Shown here piece after piece: positions 37,560 to 46,143 of a DNA stretch of 64,000 nucleotides (positions within the stretch are counted from its first letter, which is position 1; every line of letters starts with the position of its first letter). The notes beneath the pieces were generated by a model. The model did not search any database. It was not told the origin of the DNA and saw only the letters and a list, made by a program, of their open reading frames with translations. The stretch is taken from NCBI RefSeq assembly GCF_003732665.1, contig NZ_MOBP01000001.1:167466-231465 (forward strand), given 5' to 3'. The DNA comes from Pseudomonas frederiksbergensis. GTDB taxonomy: Bacteria > Pseudomonadota > Gammaproteobacteria > Pseudomonadales > Pseudomonadaceae. The position numbers were made by a program, and so were the translations under genes.

Positions 37560-38648
37560 ATGCCCGCTATTACTACAGACCTGCCCGCCCTCGCCCAATC
37601 CATCAAGGACTGGGGCCGCGAGCTGGGCTTTCAGCAAGTCGGCATCAGCGGCCTGGACCTCGCCGAGCATGAGCAGCATCTGGAACGCTGGCTCGAAGCC
37701 GGCTACCACGGCGAAATGGACTACATGGCCGCCCACGGCAGCAAACGCTCGCACCCGGAAGAACTGGTGCCGGGTACTTTGCGTGTAGTGTCGCTGCGAA
37801 TGGACTACCTGCCCGGCGACACGCAAATGGCGCAATTACTCGCCCAACCGGAAAAAGCCTACGTCTCCCGTTATGCCTTGGGCCGCGATTACCACAAACT
37901 GATCCGTAAACGCGTGCAACAACTGGCCGATAAAATTCAGGCCGAGATCGGCCCCTTCGGCTTCCGCGCTTTTGTCGACAGCGCCCCAGTGCTGGAAAAA
38001 GCCATCGCCGAGAAGGCTGGTCTTGGATGGATCGGCAAAAATACCCTGGTCTTGAATCGCAAGGCCGGCAGTTACTTCTTCCTCAGTGAACTGTTTGTCG
38101 ATCTGCCACTGCCGGAAGACCCGCCCCACTCAACCGAACATTGCGGCCGCTGCACCGCGTGTCTGGACATTTGCCCGACCAACGCCTTCGTCGGCCCCTA
38201 CGTGCTGGACGCCCGGCGCTGCATTTCCTACCTGACCATCGAACTGAAAACCGCGATCCCGGAAGACTTGCGACCGTTGATCGGCAATCGGGTGTTTGGC
38301 TGCGATGACTGCCAGATCGTCTGCCCGTGGAACCGCTTCGCCCGTCCGTCCGGGGAAAGCGACTTCAAGCCTCGGCATAATCTGGACAATGCCGAGTTGG
38401 CTGAATTGTTCATGTGGGATGAAGACAAGTTTCTCAGCAGTACCGAAGGTTCGCCGCTTCGCCGGGCGGGTTATGAGCGGTGGTTGCGCAATCTGGCGGT
38501 GGGCTTGGGCAATGCGCCGTCGAGTATTCCGGTGTTGGAGGCGTTGAAGGCGCGCAGGGAATATCCGTCGGAGTTGGTGCGTGAACACGTCGAATGGGCA
38601 CTGAAGCAACACGAACAACGCGCTGACAACGCTGTATCTCCCTTTTAA
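37560..38648 (+). CDS. queG: Epoxyqueuosine reductase QueG
   Basis: A 362-residue cobalamin-dependent iron-sulfur enzyme that reduces epoxyqueuosine to queuosine in tRNA. The N-terminal domain contains GFQQVGISGLDL and LGRDYHKLIRKR. Two 4Fe-4S clusters are bound by CGRCTACLDICPTNAF and CDDCQIVCPWN. A HEAT-like C-terminus follows. It is divergent from nnr with 63 bp between the starts. The ATG has a poor ribosome-binding site. Confidence 0.96.
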   Translation: MPAITTDLPALAQSIKDWGRELGFQQVGISGLDLAEHEQHLERWLEAGYHGEMDYMAAHGSKRSHPEELVPGTLRVVSLRMDYLPGDTQMAQLLAQPEKAYVSRYALGRDYHKLIRKRVQQLADKIQAEIGPFGFRAFVDSAPVLEKAIAEKAGLGWIGKNTLVLNRKAGSYFFLSELFVDLPLPEDPPHSTEHCGRCTACLDICPTNAFVGPYVLDARRCISYLTIELKTAIPEDLRPLIGNRVFGCDDCQIVCPWNRFARPSGESDFKPRHNLDNAELAELFMWDEDKFLSSTEGSPLRRAGYERWLRNLAVGLGNAPSSIPVLEALKARREYPSELVREHVEWALKQHEQRADNAVSPF

Positions 38649-38666
38649 CGGGGCCACTAAATCGGT

Positions 38667-39731
38667 TCACGTACGTAGATCAACACCAGATGACTTTATC
38701 CACTTGGCATTGCGCCCCTTTCCTGTCGACTGAATGAGTCCTTCAGCCTTCAATGAACGCAAAACTATACGCACCGTATCGCGACTCACGCCAGGGCATG
38801 CCTCTTCAAGTTCGGTAATTGAAAAAGGCAAAAAGCGCTTCAGCGCTTCCACACGTACTCGATCACTTTTTCCTCCGTGGCGTTTTTCAATCGTGCCTAC
38901 ACGGACCTCAAACTCCTTATAAGCCCGAAGCAGCGCGCCCCAGAAATAGTCGAGCCATGGCTGAACATTATGCAGGCCTTCATGCCAGCCTTGGGAGCTG
39001 ACCTCAAGCGTTTCGTAATAACTTTCTTTTGAGTCCTCGAAGATCCGCTCAAGGCTGATAAAACGTCCAACTCGATAATCAAACTGATAAAGCAGCAGCA
39101 ATGTGAGCAGACGGGCCACGCGACCATTACCGTCCGAGAAAGGGTGGATACAAAGAAAGTCCAGAATGACAAGAGGAACCAAGACCAGAGGGTCCGCCTG
39201 ATTCTGATCCAAGGCTTTGCGATATTGAGTAACCATCTCGACCATCGCAATAGGTGTCAGATGCGCCGCGACAGGCCGGAAGCGAATGCGTGAGCTGCCA
39301 TCAGGATGACGTTCAATAATGTCGTTGTTCGTTGCTTTCCACTCCCCTCCATCCTGTGGCAGATAGCGGTAAAGCATGCTGTGCAACTGTCGAATGACAC
39401 CTTCGGAAATTGGCATCCCCTCTGCTGCTTCATGAATCAAAGAAAGCGCGTCTCGATAACCTGCAATTTCTTGCTCGGAGCGACTTTTAGGTTCAGCATT
39501 TTTGACGACTAGAGATTTCAACCGGGCAGGCGTCACGACAACACCTTCAAGCCGGTTTGATGACTCAGTGGACTCGATGACAGCCAACTGCTTCAGGTCA
39601 TTGAGAACCTCTGGAGATTGAGCAACGAATAATTGCTGTTTTCCTCGATATTCTCCAAGAGCCCGCAGTGTTGCGACCTGCGATCCGTTGTAGCGTAGCT
39701 TCGAGAGGAAATCAGGGGTGAGTGACTGCAT
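38667..39731 (-). CDS. Fic-domain protein with N-terminal inhibitory helix and C-terminal winged helix
   Basis: A 354-residue Fic protein, probably an AMP-transferase. The catalytic loop HPFSDGNGR is at 196-204, with the His and the Asn-Gly-Arg intact. The inhibitory motif SxxxEG is at 58-63 (SNRLEG), so it is autoinhibited class II. Residues ~290-350 look like a winged helix (FSITELEEACPGVSRDTVRI). An upstream TTG (39785) would add 18 residues encoded by the operator-like repeats, so ATG 39731 is preferred, although its ribosome-binding site is weak. Base composition is lower in GC than neighbours, and the gene interrupts the queG-orn order of PAO1, so transfer is likely. No toxin/antitoxin partner gene is adjacent. 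Confidence 0.9.
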   Translation of the reverse strand: MQSLTPDFLSKLRYNGSQVATLRALGEYRGKQQLFVAQSPEVLNDLKQLAVIESTESSNRLEGVVVTPARLKSLVVKNAEPKSRSEQEIAGYRDALSLIHEAAEGMPISEGVIRQLHSMLYRYLPQDGGEWKATNNDIIERHPDGSSRIRFRPVAAHLTPIAMVEMVTQYRKALDQNQADPLVLVPLVILDFLCIHPFSDGNGRVARLLTLLLLYQFDYRVGRFISLERIFEDSKESYYETLEVSSQGWHEGLHNVQPWLDYFWGALLRAYKEFEVRVGTIEKRHGGKSDRVRVEALKRFLPFSITELEEACPGVSRDTVRIVLRSLKAEGLIQSTGKGRNAKWIKSSGVDLRT

Positions 39732-39748
39732 AGGTAGCTTATCTGCTA

Positions 39749-39820
39749 AATAGGGTAATAAATTATTAATAGGGTAATACAGCAATGGGTTACCCTGTTT
39801 AAGGCCTTTTTACCCCATTT
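39749..39820. promoter_or_regulatory. Array of four GGGTAA-type boxes upstream of fic
   Basis: Two direct copies of AATAGGGTAATA (39749-39760, 39768-39779; 19-bp step) are followed by two inverted relatives, TTACCCTGTTT (39790-39800) and TTACCCCATTT (39810-39820; 20-bp step). Spacing near two helical turns places all boxes on one DNA face. The fic product has a putative winged helix, so autoregulation is plausible. Beyond the boxes, 39821-39901 shows no gene. Confidence 0.55.
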
Positions 39821-39901
39821 ACGCCTAGCAAACCACCCGACGTCTTATGCAGAATATTTCTACCTTGCGCCTATCCAGAGAACATTAGCGCTTAGCTGAA
39901 A

Positions 39902-40513
39902 TCAGGCTTCGTCGTTGTAGACGAACTTCGGCATTTCCCAATGAAACCGGATCGCCAGCAACCGCAGCAAGAACCCGCCGAACAAGGTGATCAAGATCGC
40001 CTGCTCCCCCGGTAATTGCAGATAGATGCACAGCATGTAGCACCATGCCGCCGCGAACGAGACGCTAGCGTAGAGCTCGCGGCGGAAGATCAGCGGGATG
40101 TCGTTGCAGAAGATGTCCCGCAGGATGCCGCCGAACACCCCGGTGATCACGCCGCTGACCGACGCCACCAACATGCCGTGGCCCATTTCCAGCGCGGTCA
40201 TGCAGCCGATCAGGGTGAATGCCACCAGGCCCACGGCGTCGAGCACCAGGAACAGCGAGCGCAGATGGCGCATCCAGCGGGCGGCGAACACCGTGAACAT
40301 CGCCGCGACCGAGGTCAGGATCAGGTATTCCGGGTGTTTGACCCAGGTCAGCGGGTAGTGGCCGAGCAGCACGTCGCGCACCGAGCCGCCGCCCAGCGCC
40401 GTGACGCACGCGATCAGCACCACGCCAAACCAGTCCATGCCCCGACGGCCGGCAGACAAGGCACCGGTCATGGCTTCGGCGGTGATGGCAATCAGGTAGA
40501 GCATCAGCAACAT
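39902..40513 (-). CDS. TRIC-family cation channel protein (YadS/UPF0126)
   Basis: A 203-residue membrane protein with about seven segments and two glycine-rich repeat halves, as in prokaryotic TRIC channels: ACVTALGGGSVRDVLLGHYP and GVITGVFGGILRDIFCNDIP. These kinked Gly-Gly-Gly/RD motifs line the pore. TRIC proteins conduct monovalent cations as trimers. It is monocistronic, with a REP pair upstream. Confidence 0.92.
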   Translation of the reverse strand: MLLMLYLIAITAEAMTGALSAGRRGMDWFGVVLIACVTALGGGSVRDVLLGHYPLTWVKHPEYLILTSVAAMFTVFAARWMRHLRSLFLVLDAVGLVAFTLIGCMTALEMGHGMLVASVSGVITGVFGGILRDIFCNDIPLIFRRELYASVSFAAAWCYMLCIYLQLPGEQAILITLFGGFLLRLLAIRFHWEMPKFVYNDEA

Positions 40514-40619
40514 GGCGGCGGTCCTGGCAGGAAGGCGCGCAGTCTAGCCATTTAGTCGCGGCACCAAAAGAGGGCGGACCAGAATCGCCTGCCATCATAT
40601 TGTGGGTGGCTGGACGGAC

Positions 40620-40693
40620 GCCTTCGCGAGCAAGCCCGCTCCCACAGAGAAATGCATTCCACATGTGGGAGCGGACTTGCTCGCGAAGGCGCC
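40620..40693. repeat. REP inverted pair
   Basis: Two inverted REP cores, 26-bp class, lie between the TRIC gene start and the end of orn. Confidence 0.94.
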
Positions 40694-40711
40694 GGCCCAG
40701 GCACCGCCGAA

Positions 40712-41254
40712 TCAAAACTTGATGAAATGCTTGCGGTAGTGCTGCAACTCAGCAATCGACTCGCGAATATCGTCCAGCGCCAGGTGCGTGCTGCCCTTCT
40801 GGAAGCTGTCGCGCACGTCCGGCGCCCAGCGTGCGGCCAGCTCTTTGAGCGTCGACACGTCGAGATTGCGATAGTGGAAGTAGCTTTCCAACGCTTTCAT
40901 GTGCGTATAAAGGAAGCGACGGTCCTGGCAGATGCTGTTGCCACAGATCGGCGACTTGCCCTTCGGCACCCACTTTTCCAGGAAGGCGATGGTTTCGGCT
41001 TCGGCTTCGGCCATGCTGATGCGGCTGTCGCGCACCCGCTGTGTCAGGCCCGAGCCGCCGTGTTGACGGGTATTCCACTCGTCCATGCCAGCAAGGATCT
41101 CGTCGCTGTGGTGGATCGCGATCACCGGGCCTTCGGCCAGAGTGTTCAGGTCACTGTCGGTGACAATGGTCGCCATCTCGATGATGACGTCGGTATCAGG
41201 GTTCAGACCGGTCATTTCCAGGTCGATCCAGATCAGATTCTGCGGGTTTTGCAT
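40712..41254 (-). CDS. orn: Oligoribonuclease
   Basis: A 180-residue DEDDh 3'-5' exonuclease that degrades 2-5-nt RNAs and pGpG, the breakdown product of c-di-GMP. The metal ligands lie in WIDLEMTGL (Asp, Glu), in [10 protein letters not shown], and in [12 protein letters not shown] with the catalytic His three codons earlier. ATG 41254 has AGGAG upstream; the longer ORF adds unrelated residues. It is divergent from rsgA. Confidence 0.97.
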   Translation of the reverse strand: MQNPQNLIWIDLEMTGLNPDTDVIIEMATIVTDSDLNTLAEGPVIAIHHSDEILAGMDEWNTRQHGGSGLTQRVRDSRISMAEAEAETIAFLEKWVPKGKSPICGNSICQDRRFLYTHMKALESYFHYRNLDVSTLKELAARWAPDVRDSFQKGSTHLALDDIRESIAELQHYRKHFIKF

Positions 41255-41361
41255 GTGTCGGCTCCTAGGCAATGCTGCGCAGTTTAGCCTAGGCAAGTGG
41301 CCGGGCGTGCTAAACTCGCGGCCGTTTTACCTAATCGCTGCATTCTTGATACGGAACACCC

Positions 41362-42393
41362 ATGGCCAAACGCCAACTCAATCGTCGTCAAAACTGGCGC
41401 ATCGAAAAAATTCAGGGCGAACGCGCTGCCCGCGCCGCCAAACGCGAGTCCTCGGCTGTCGAGGCACTTGAGGGCGGCGACCTGGGGCCGGAACAGACGG
41501 GTCTGGTGATCGCGCACTTCGGTGTGCAGGTCGAAGTGGAAGCCCTTGAAGGCGAACTGGCCGGCGAAGTGTTCCGTTGCCACTTGCGCGCCAACCTGCC
41601 TGCGCTGGTGACCGGCGATCAGGTGGTCTGGCGTGCCGGCAATCAAGGCATCGGCGTTATCGTGGCGCAACTGCCGCGTAAAACCGAACTCTGCCGCCCG
41701 GACAGCCGTGGCCAGCTCAAGCCCGTAGCGGCCAACGTCGACATGATCGTCATCGTCTTCGCCCCACTGCCCGAGCCCCACGCCAACCTGATCGACCGCT
41801 ATCTGGTCGCTGCTGAGCACGCCGGGATTCGTCCGCTGCTGCTGCTCAACAAATTCGACCTGATCGACGAACAGAACGCCCCGGCCCTGAATGCCTTGCT
41901 CGCGGTCTACCGCACGCTCGGCTACCCGGTGCTCGAAGTGTCGGCCCACCACGGCAACGGCATGGAGCAACTGCAGGAACAACTGGACGGACGCATCAGC
42001 GTATTCGTCGGCCAGTCCGGCGTCGGCAAATCCTCGCTGGTCAACAGCCTGCTGCCAGAAGTCGAAACCCGCGTTGGTCCGCTGTCCGAACTGTCCGGCC
42101 AGGGCACCCACACCACGACGACCGCGCGGTTGTTCCACTTCCCCGGCGGCGGCGAACTGATCGACTCCCCAGGTATTCGTGAATTCGGCCTCGGCCACGT
42201 TAGCCGCGCTGACGTTGAAGCTGGTTTTATCGAGTTCAATGATTTGATCGGTACTTGCCGTTTCCGTGACTGCAAGCATGATCGTGAACCGGGTTGTGCG
42301 TTGCTCAAGGCGTTGGAAGATGGGCGTGTTCAGCAGCAGCGGATGAACAGCTATCGCTCGATTATTGCGAGTTTGCCGGAGACTAGTTACTAA
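41362..42393 (+). CDS. rsgA: Small-subunit biogenesis GTPase RsgA
   Basis: A 343-residue circularly permuted GTPase acting late in 30S maturation. An N-terminal OB fold (about 35-110) precedes the G domain, ordered NKFD (G4), then GQSGVGKSS (G1), then DSPGIREFG (G3). The C-terminal zinc site is [14 protein letters not shown]. Linkage to orn and to motBA is conserved in pseudomonads, as I recall. Confidence 0.97.
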   Translation: MAKRQLNRRQNWRIEKIQGERAARAAKRESSAVEALEGGDLGPEQTGLVIAHFGVQVEVEALEGELAGEVFRCHLRANLPALVTGDQVVWRAGNQGIGVIVAQLPRKTELCRPDSRGQLKPVAANVDMIVIVFAPLPEPHANLIDRYLVAAEHAGIRPLLLLNKFDLIDEQNAPALNALLAVYRTLGYPVLEVSAHHGNGMEQLQEQLDGRISVFVGQSGVGKSSLVNSLLPEVETRVGPLSELSGQGTHTTTTARLFHFPGGGELIDSPGIREFGLGHVSRADVEAGFIEFNDLIGTCRFRDCKHDREPGCALLKALEDGRVQQQRMNSYRSIIASLPETSY

Positions 42394-42405
42394 GCCGACA
42401 CAAAA

Positions 42406-42500
42406 CCTGTGGGAGCGGGCTTGCTCGCGAAAGCGGTAGGTCAGTCAACAGAAATGTTGAAGCTGATGGCCCTTTCGCGAGCAAGCTCGCTCCCACAGGG
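42406..42500. repeat. REP inverted pair
   Basis: Two inverted REP cores follow the rsgA stop codon. Confidence 0.94.
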
Positions 42501-42515
42501 GTTTAAGTGCCACAC

Positions 42516-42546
42516 AAGAAAGCCGCGATCATCTCGCGGCTTTCTT
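42516..42546. terminator. Bidirectional terminator after rsgA
   Basis: AAGAAAGCCGCGA / TCGCGGCTTTCTT, a 13-bp stem with a five-base loop, between rsgA and a convergent small gene. The A/T ends allow use in both directions. Confidence 0.92.
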
Positions 42547-42550
42547 GTTT

Positions 42551-42820
42551 TCAGAGTACTGCTTTTTCCAGCTTCCAGCCCAACGCATCCAAGGCGTCAC
42601 AGCCATCCTGAATCAACATATGCGCAGCATTGGCGAAATGCTCCAGATCGTGACCTTCAGCGTCTTTGACACACAGGCAGGTGACGCTGTTGAGCAGATT
42701 GCGGGCAGCTTTGATTCGGTGGGTGGCGGTTTCGAGGAGGTCAGAGACTTTGGCTTCGGTGTCGATGTACAGCGTCGGGCCAACGCTGAAATTACCTTGG
42801 AGCGGGTGGTACTTAGCCAT
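42551..42820 (-). CDS. Small Pseudomonas-type hypothetical protein
   Basis: An 89-residue protein beginning MAKYHPLQGNFSVGPTLYID. Most of it should be two or three helices (VSDLLETATHRIKAARNLLN and LEHFANAAHMLIQDGCDALD). No membrane segment is visible. The layout recalls small helical DUF3077-like proteins common in fluorescens-group genomes, but I cannot confirm a family. The ATG has GGAG eleven bases upstream. The neighbours are a terminator and the repeat region. Confidence 0.7.
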   Translation of the reverse strand: MAKYHPLQGNFSVGPTLYIDTEAKVSDLLETATHRIKAARNLLNSVTCLCVKDAEGHDLEHFANAAHMLIQDGCDALDALGWKLEKAVL

Positions 42821-43060
42821 GGGTCAAAACTCCGTTGACTGTCGAGAGATTTCATCTGTAATTCGACCGGCTAAGATCGGTCACCGCACTGGCAGCAACG
42901 GGCGAAACTATAGGCAGATGTTCACACGACTGAGAACCCCGGAACGCAATTTCAGACCGTTCCTACAACTACCAATCTCACCAGCAAAACGCATCCGACA
43001 GACAAACGCGACCCACCCGACAACCAGGTCGGCTATCAGGCCGCCTCGCGGTGCGATGTG

Positions 43061-43315
43061 CGCCCCCTCGAGAGGCCGAGTGGAGGTTCTGCGTAGTGGG
43101 CAACCCGGCATGGATGCCGGGTTAGCCGCCCCCGGCCATGGATGGCCGATGGCGGCGGGCCCACGGAGCAGGACCGGAGCGAGGGCATGCCGAGCCACAG
43201 CGAGGCACCGAACGACAGGGGCAAAAGCGCTTTGGTTACTTTCGCGCTTTTCGAAAGTGACTCGCTGTAAGAGCGAAACCCTAGGCGGCCGTTACCGCAG
43301 GAATGGATCTGCACA
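43061..43315. repeat. Structured repeat element, copy A
   Basis: A 255-bp element with nested inverted repeats. The outer stem GGTTCTGC (43085-43092) pairs with GCAGGACC (43168-43175), and GTGGGC (43096) with GCCCAC (43159). Inside are hairpin AACCCGGCAT/ATGCCGGGTT (43102-43123) and hairpin CCGCC..GGCCAT/ATGGCC..GGCGG (43126-43155). Downstream come hairpin ACTTTCG/CGAAAGT (43237-43257) and hairpin TCGCT/AGCGA (43261-43275). It ends in CCGTTACCGCAG. Same orientation as copies B and C. 42840-43060 shows no gene. Confidence 0.85.
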
Positions 43316-43349
43316 CAGCCCCAAATCCCCCAGCGCCTGACACAAAGCT

Positions 43350-43446
43350 TTCGCGAGCAAGCCCGCTCCCACAGTTGATCGATGTACACCTGCAAAAGAT
43401 GGGGCGGCTATTAGGCCGTCTTCGCGGGCAAGCCTCGCTCCTACAG
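43350..43446. repeat. Tandem REP units between copies A and B
   Basis: A TTCGCGAGCAAGCCCGC unit at 43350 and a TTCGCGGGCAAGCCTCGC unit at 43421 stand in the same direction 71 bp apart. The spacer contains GATGTACA and GGGGCGGCTATTAGGCCG. Confidence 0.9.
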
Positions 43447-43538
43447 GCATCGTGCCCACGCTGAAAATGGATAAGGAGAACGCACGCGCCCGAGCCAGGT
43501 CGGCTATCAGGCCGCCTCGCGGCGCTGTTGCGGTGTTC

Positions 43539-43795
43539 GCCCCCTCGAGAGGCCGAGTGGAGGTTCTGCGTAGTGGGCAACCCGGCATGGATGCCGGGTT
43601 AGCCGCCCCCGGCCATGGATGGCCGATGGCGGCGGGCCCACGGAGCAGGACCGGAGCGAGGGCATGCCGAGCCTGGGCGAGGCACCGAACGACAGGGGCA
43701 AAAGCGCTTTGGTTACTTTGGGGCTTTTCCAAAGTGACTCGCTGTAAGAGCGAAACCCTAGGCGGCCGTTACCGCAGGAATGGATATGTACACAA
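43539..43795. repeat. Structured repeat element, copy B
   Basis: Nearly identical to copy A, 471-478 bp further on. The main differences are in the hairpin at 43715-43735, ACTTTGG/CCAAAGT, where two bases changed on one strand and their partners on the other. The outer stems and both inner hairpins are the same as in A. The shared flank begins with CCAGGTCGGCTATCAGGCCG at 43495. Confidence 0.85.
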
Positions 43796-43827
43796 CCCTC
43801 ACGATCCCCAGCGCCTGACACAAAGCT

Positions 43828-43997
43828 TTCGCGAGCAGGCTCGCTCCCACAGTAGATCGATGTACATCTACAAAAGATGGGGCGGCTATCAGGCAGTCTT
43901 CGCGGGCAAGCCTCGCTCCTACAATTGGTCGATGTATATCTGCAAAAGATGGGGCGGCTAACAGGCCGTCTTCGCGGGCAAGCCTCGCTCCTACAGG
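43828..43997. repeat. Tandem REP units after copy B
   Basis: Three same-direction REP units start at 43828, 43899 and 43971 (71- and 72-bp steps). Spacers contain AAAGATGGGGCGGCTA. The array ends just before motB. Confidence 0.9.
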
Positions 43998-44075
43998 GAC
44001 CGTGTCTGCGATGAAAATGAATGACGCACAAAAAAGCCGACATCGCTGTCGGCTTGATTGTTACGGCTCAGTACG

Positions 44076-45122
44076 TCACTTCGGCGGTCCCGCCGGTTTG
44101 GCTGGATCACCCGGCTTCGGCGCCGCGTCCTCGAACAGATTCAGACGCTCGCGAAGCTCATGGGCCGGCACCGGTTGCTTGTCCGCAGGCAATGCATTCG
44201 GATCAACCGGCGTCGCTGGCGCATTCGGCGCTTCACCCGGAGCGCCCTGCCCCGGCGTCGTCGTTGGATCAGCCCCTTGCGCCCCTTCGATAGCCGCTTG
44301 GGCCTTCTTGGTCAGCACAACAATGTCGATACGACGGTTGACCGGGTTGAACGGGTTCTCCCGGTCGAACAACGCCGACGAGGCATAACCCACCACCCGC
44401 GCCACTTGCGACTCCGGATAGCTACCAGCCACCAATGCACGGCGAGCCGCGTTGGCGCGGTTGGCCGACAATTCCCAGTTACCGAAATCACCGGTGCCCG
44501 AGTACGGCTTGGCGTCGGTGTGGCCGCTGATGCTGATCTTGTTCGGCACCGCTTTAATGGTGTCGGCCATGGCCAGCAGGATGTCTTCGAAATACGGTTT
44601 CAGACGCGCCGAACCCGAGTCAAACATCGGCCGGTTATCCGCGTCCATGATCTGGATACGCAGACCGTTCGGGGTGATCTCGAACAGGATCTGGTCCTTG
44701 AACTTCTGCAGTTGCGGGTTCTCTTCGACCTTGTTCTGCAATTCTTGCAGCAGCAATTCCAGGCGTTCTTTCTCGACCTGTTCAGCCATGCCTTCGACCT
44801 GTTCGGTATCGACGGTCACTTTGTCCGGCTGCGGCTGGGATTTCACCTCGGGGTTGAGGGTGTTCTCCGGCGCCAGGGTCGGTGTGCCGCCCAAATCGAT
44901 GATGTACGGCGTGCCGCTTTCGGAGAAGCCGACCGGGTCCTTGAAGTAACCGGCGATGGCGATCTTCTGTTCCGGTGTGGCGGTGGACAGCAGCCACAAC
45001 ACCAGGAAGAACGCCATCATCGCCGTGGCGAAGTCAGCGAAGGCGATTTTCCAGGCGCCCCCGTGATGCCCGCCGGCGATGCGCTTGACGCGCTTGATGA
45101 TTATCGGCTGATTATTTTCCAT
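44076..45122 (-). CDS. motB: Flagellar motor stator protein MotB
   Basis: A 348-residue stator subunit. The single membrane segment around residues 28-50 begins ADFATAMMAFFLVLWLL, with the essential proton-carrying Asp. A plug/linker region follows. The OmpA-like peptidoglycan-binding domain (about 155-275) has SISGHTDAKPYSG and ANRANAARRAL. The C-terminal tail is Pro/Ala-rich. It lies three bp after motA. Confidence 0.97.
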   Translation of the reverse strand: MENNQPIIIKRVKRIAGGHHGGAWKIAFADFATAMMAFFLVLWLLSTATPEQKIAIAGYFKDPVGFSESGTPYIIDLGGTPTLAPENTLNPEVKSQPQPDKVTVDTEQVEGMAEQVEKERLELLLQELQNKVEENPQLQKFKDQILFEITPNGLRIQIMDADNRPMFDSGSARLKPYFEDILLAMADTIKAVPNKISISGHTDAKPYSGTGDFGNWELSANRANAARRALVAGSYPESQVARVVGYASSALFDRENPFNPVNRRIDIVVLTKKAQAAIEGAQGADPTTTPGQGAPGEAPNAPATPVDPNALPADKQPVPAHELRERLNLFEDAAPKPGDPAKPAGPPK

Positions 45123-45125
45123 GGC

Positions 45126-45977
45126 TTAACGACCGCGAACGGCTTGTTCCAGCTCGGCAAAGCTTGGACGGTGCGCGGGGTACAGAACCTTGCGACCGAA
45201 CTCCACCGCCAGCGAGGGCGGCATGCCGGAAGCCGAGGCTACCAGCGAAGCCTTGATGGCTTCGTAGACGTTCAGTTCTTCCTTGGCATCGTGGGCCAGG
45301 GAATGCGCCAACGGGCCGAAGAAACCGTAGGCCGCGAGAATACCGAAGAACGTACCGACCAGTGCCGCACCCACGTGCAGGCCGATGGATTTCTGGTCGC
45401 CTTCACCCAGGGAAGCCATGGTCACCACGATACCGAGTACCGCCGCGACGATACCGAAACCCGGCATGGCGTCGGCGATGCCGTTCACTGCGTGGGACGG
45501 GTGCTCGAGGTCTTCCTTGAGGCTGTAGAGTTCCATGTCGAACAGGCCTTCCAGCTCATGGGGAGCCATGTTGCCGGAGGACATGATGCGCAGGTAATCG
45601 CAGATGAACGCGGTCATGCGTTCGTCTTTGAGCACGGTCGGGTACTTGGCGAAGATCGGGCTCGCGGCGGCATCTTCGATATCGCCTTCGATGGCCATCA
45701 TGCCTTCGCGGCGGCTCTTGTTGAGGATCTCGTAGATCAGGCCCAGCACTTCAAGGTAGAAGGTGTGGCTGAAGCGCGAACTGAACATGCCCAAGGATTT
45801 CTTGAGCACGTGCATGGTCATGTAACCGGGGTTGGCCTGCAGGAATGCACCGAGGGCCGCACCACCAATGATCATCACCTCGAAAGGCTGAATCAGGGCG
45901 GCGATTTTGCCATGGGACAGCACGTATCCGCCGAGCACGCTCGCGAATACGACGATGATGCCGATTAATTTAGCCAT
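45126..45977 (-). CDS. motA: Flagellar motor stator protein MotA
   Basis: A 283-residue membrane protein with four segments, starting MAKLIGIIVVFASVLGGYVL. The cytoplasmic loop contains charged residues that contact FliG (RREGMMAIEGDIED). The third and fourth segments (AMPGFGIVAAVLGIVVTMAS, and AALVGTFFGILAAYGFFGPL) carry the conserved prolines and glycines. ATG 45977 is chosen; upstream extension is not conserved in sequence style. Operon with motB. Confidence 0.97.
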   Translation of the reverse strand: MAKLIGIIVVFASVLGGYVLSHGKIAALIQPFEVMIIGGAALGAFLQANPGYMTMHVLKKSLGMFSSRFSHTFYLEVLGLIYEILNKSRREGMMAIEGDIEDAAASPIFAKYPTVLKDERMTAFICDYLRIMSSGNMAPHELEGLFDMELYSLKEDLEHPSHAVNGIADAMPGFGIVAAVLGIVVTMASLGEGDQKSIGLHVGAALVGTFFGILAAYGFFGPLAHSLAHDAKEELNVYEAIKASLVASASGMPPSLAVEFGRKVLYPAHRPSFAELEQAVRGR

Positions 45978-46143
45978 AGGTAGGAGAGCACTTACTGAGT
46001 CGGGTTCAAGGTCATATTCGGAAGTTAAAAAATCTCTTCTTCTACTTATCGGCAAAACTGCGCCAGACTATAGCCAGTTCAGGCGAAAAGCCAATTTAGC
46101 CCGCGCCGGGCGTGTTTAAAGCCAATGATGATCCCGTCCAGCC

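Noticed and set aside
38667..39785. Fic toxin-antitoxin (FicT/FicA) pair
   Set aside because: There is no small antitoxin gene next to it, and the inhibitory helix is within the protein itself, so it is a self-inhibited class II Fic.
43292..43732. 146-residue ORF on the minus strand, with similar ones at 43036-43395, 43507-44043 and 42666-43340
   Set aside because: All lie in the palindromic repeat copies, read through REP cores, and are duplicated only because the repeat is duplicated. There are no ribosome-binding sites.
44058..45968. 636-residue ORF opposite motB and motA
   Set aside because: Antisense shadow of two complete stator genes.
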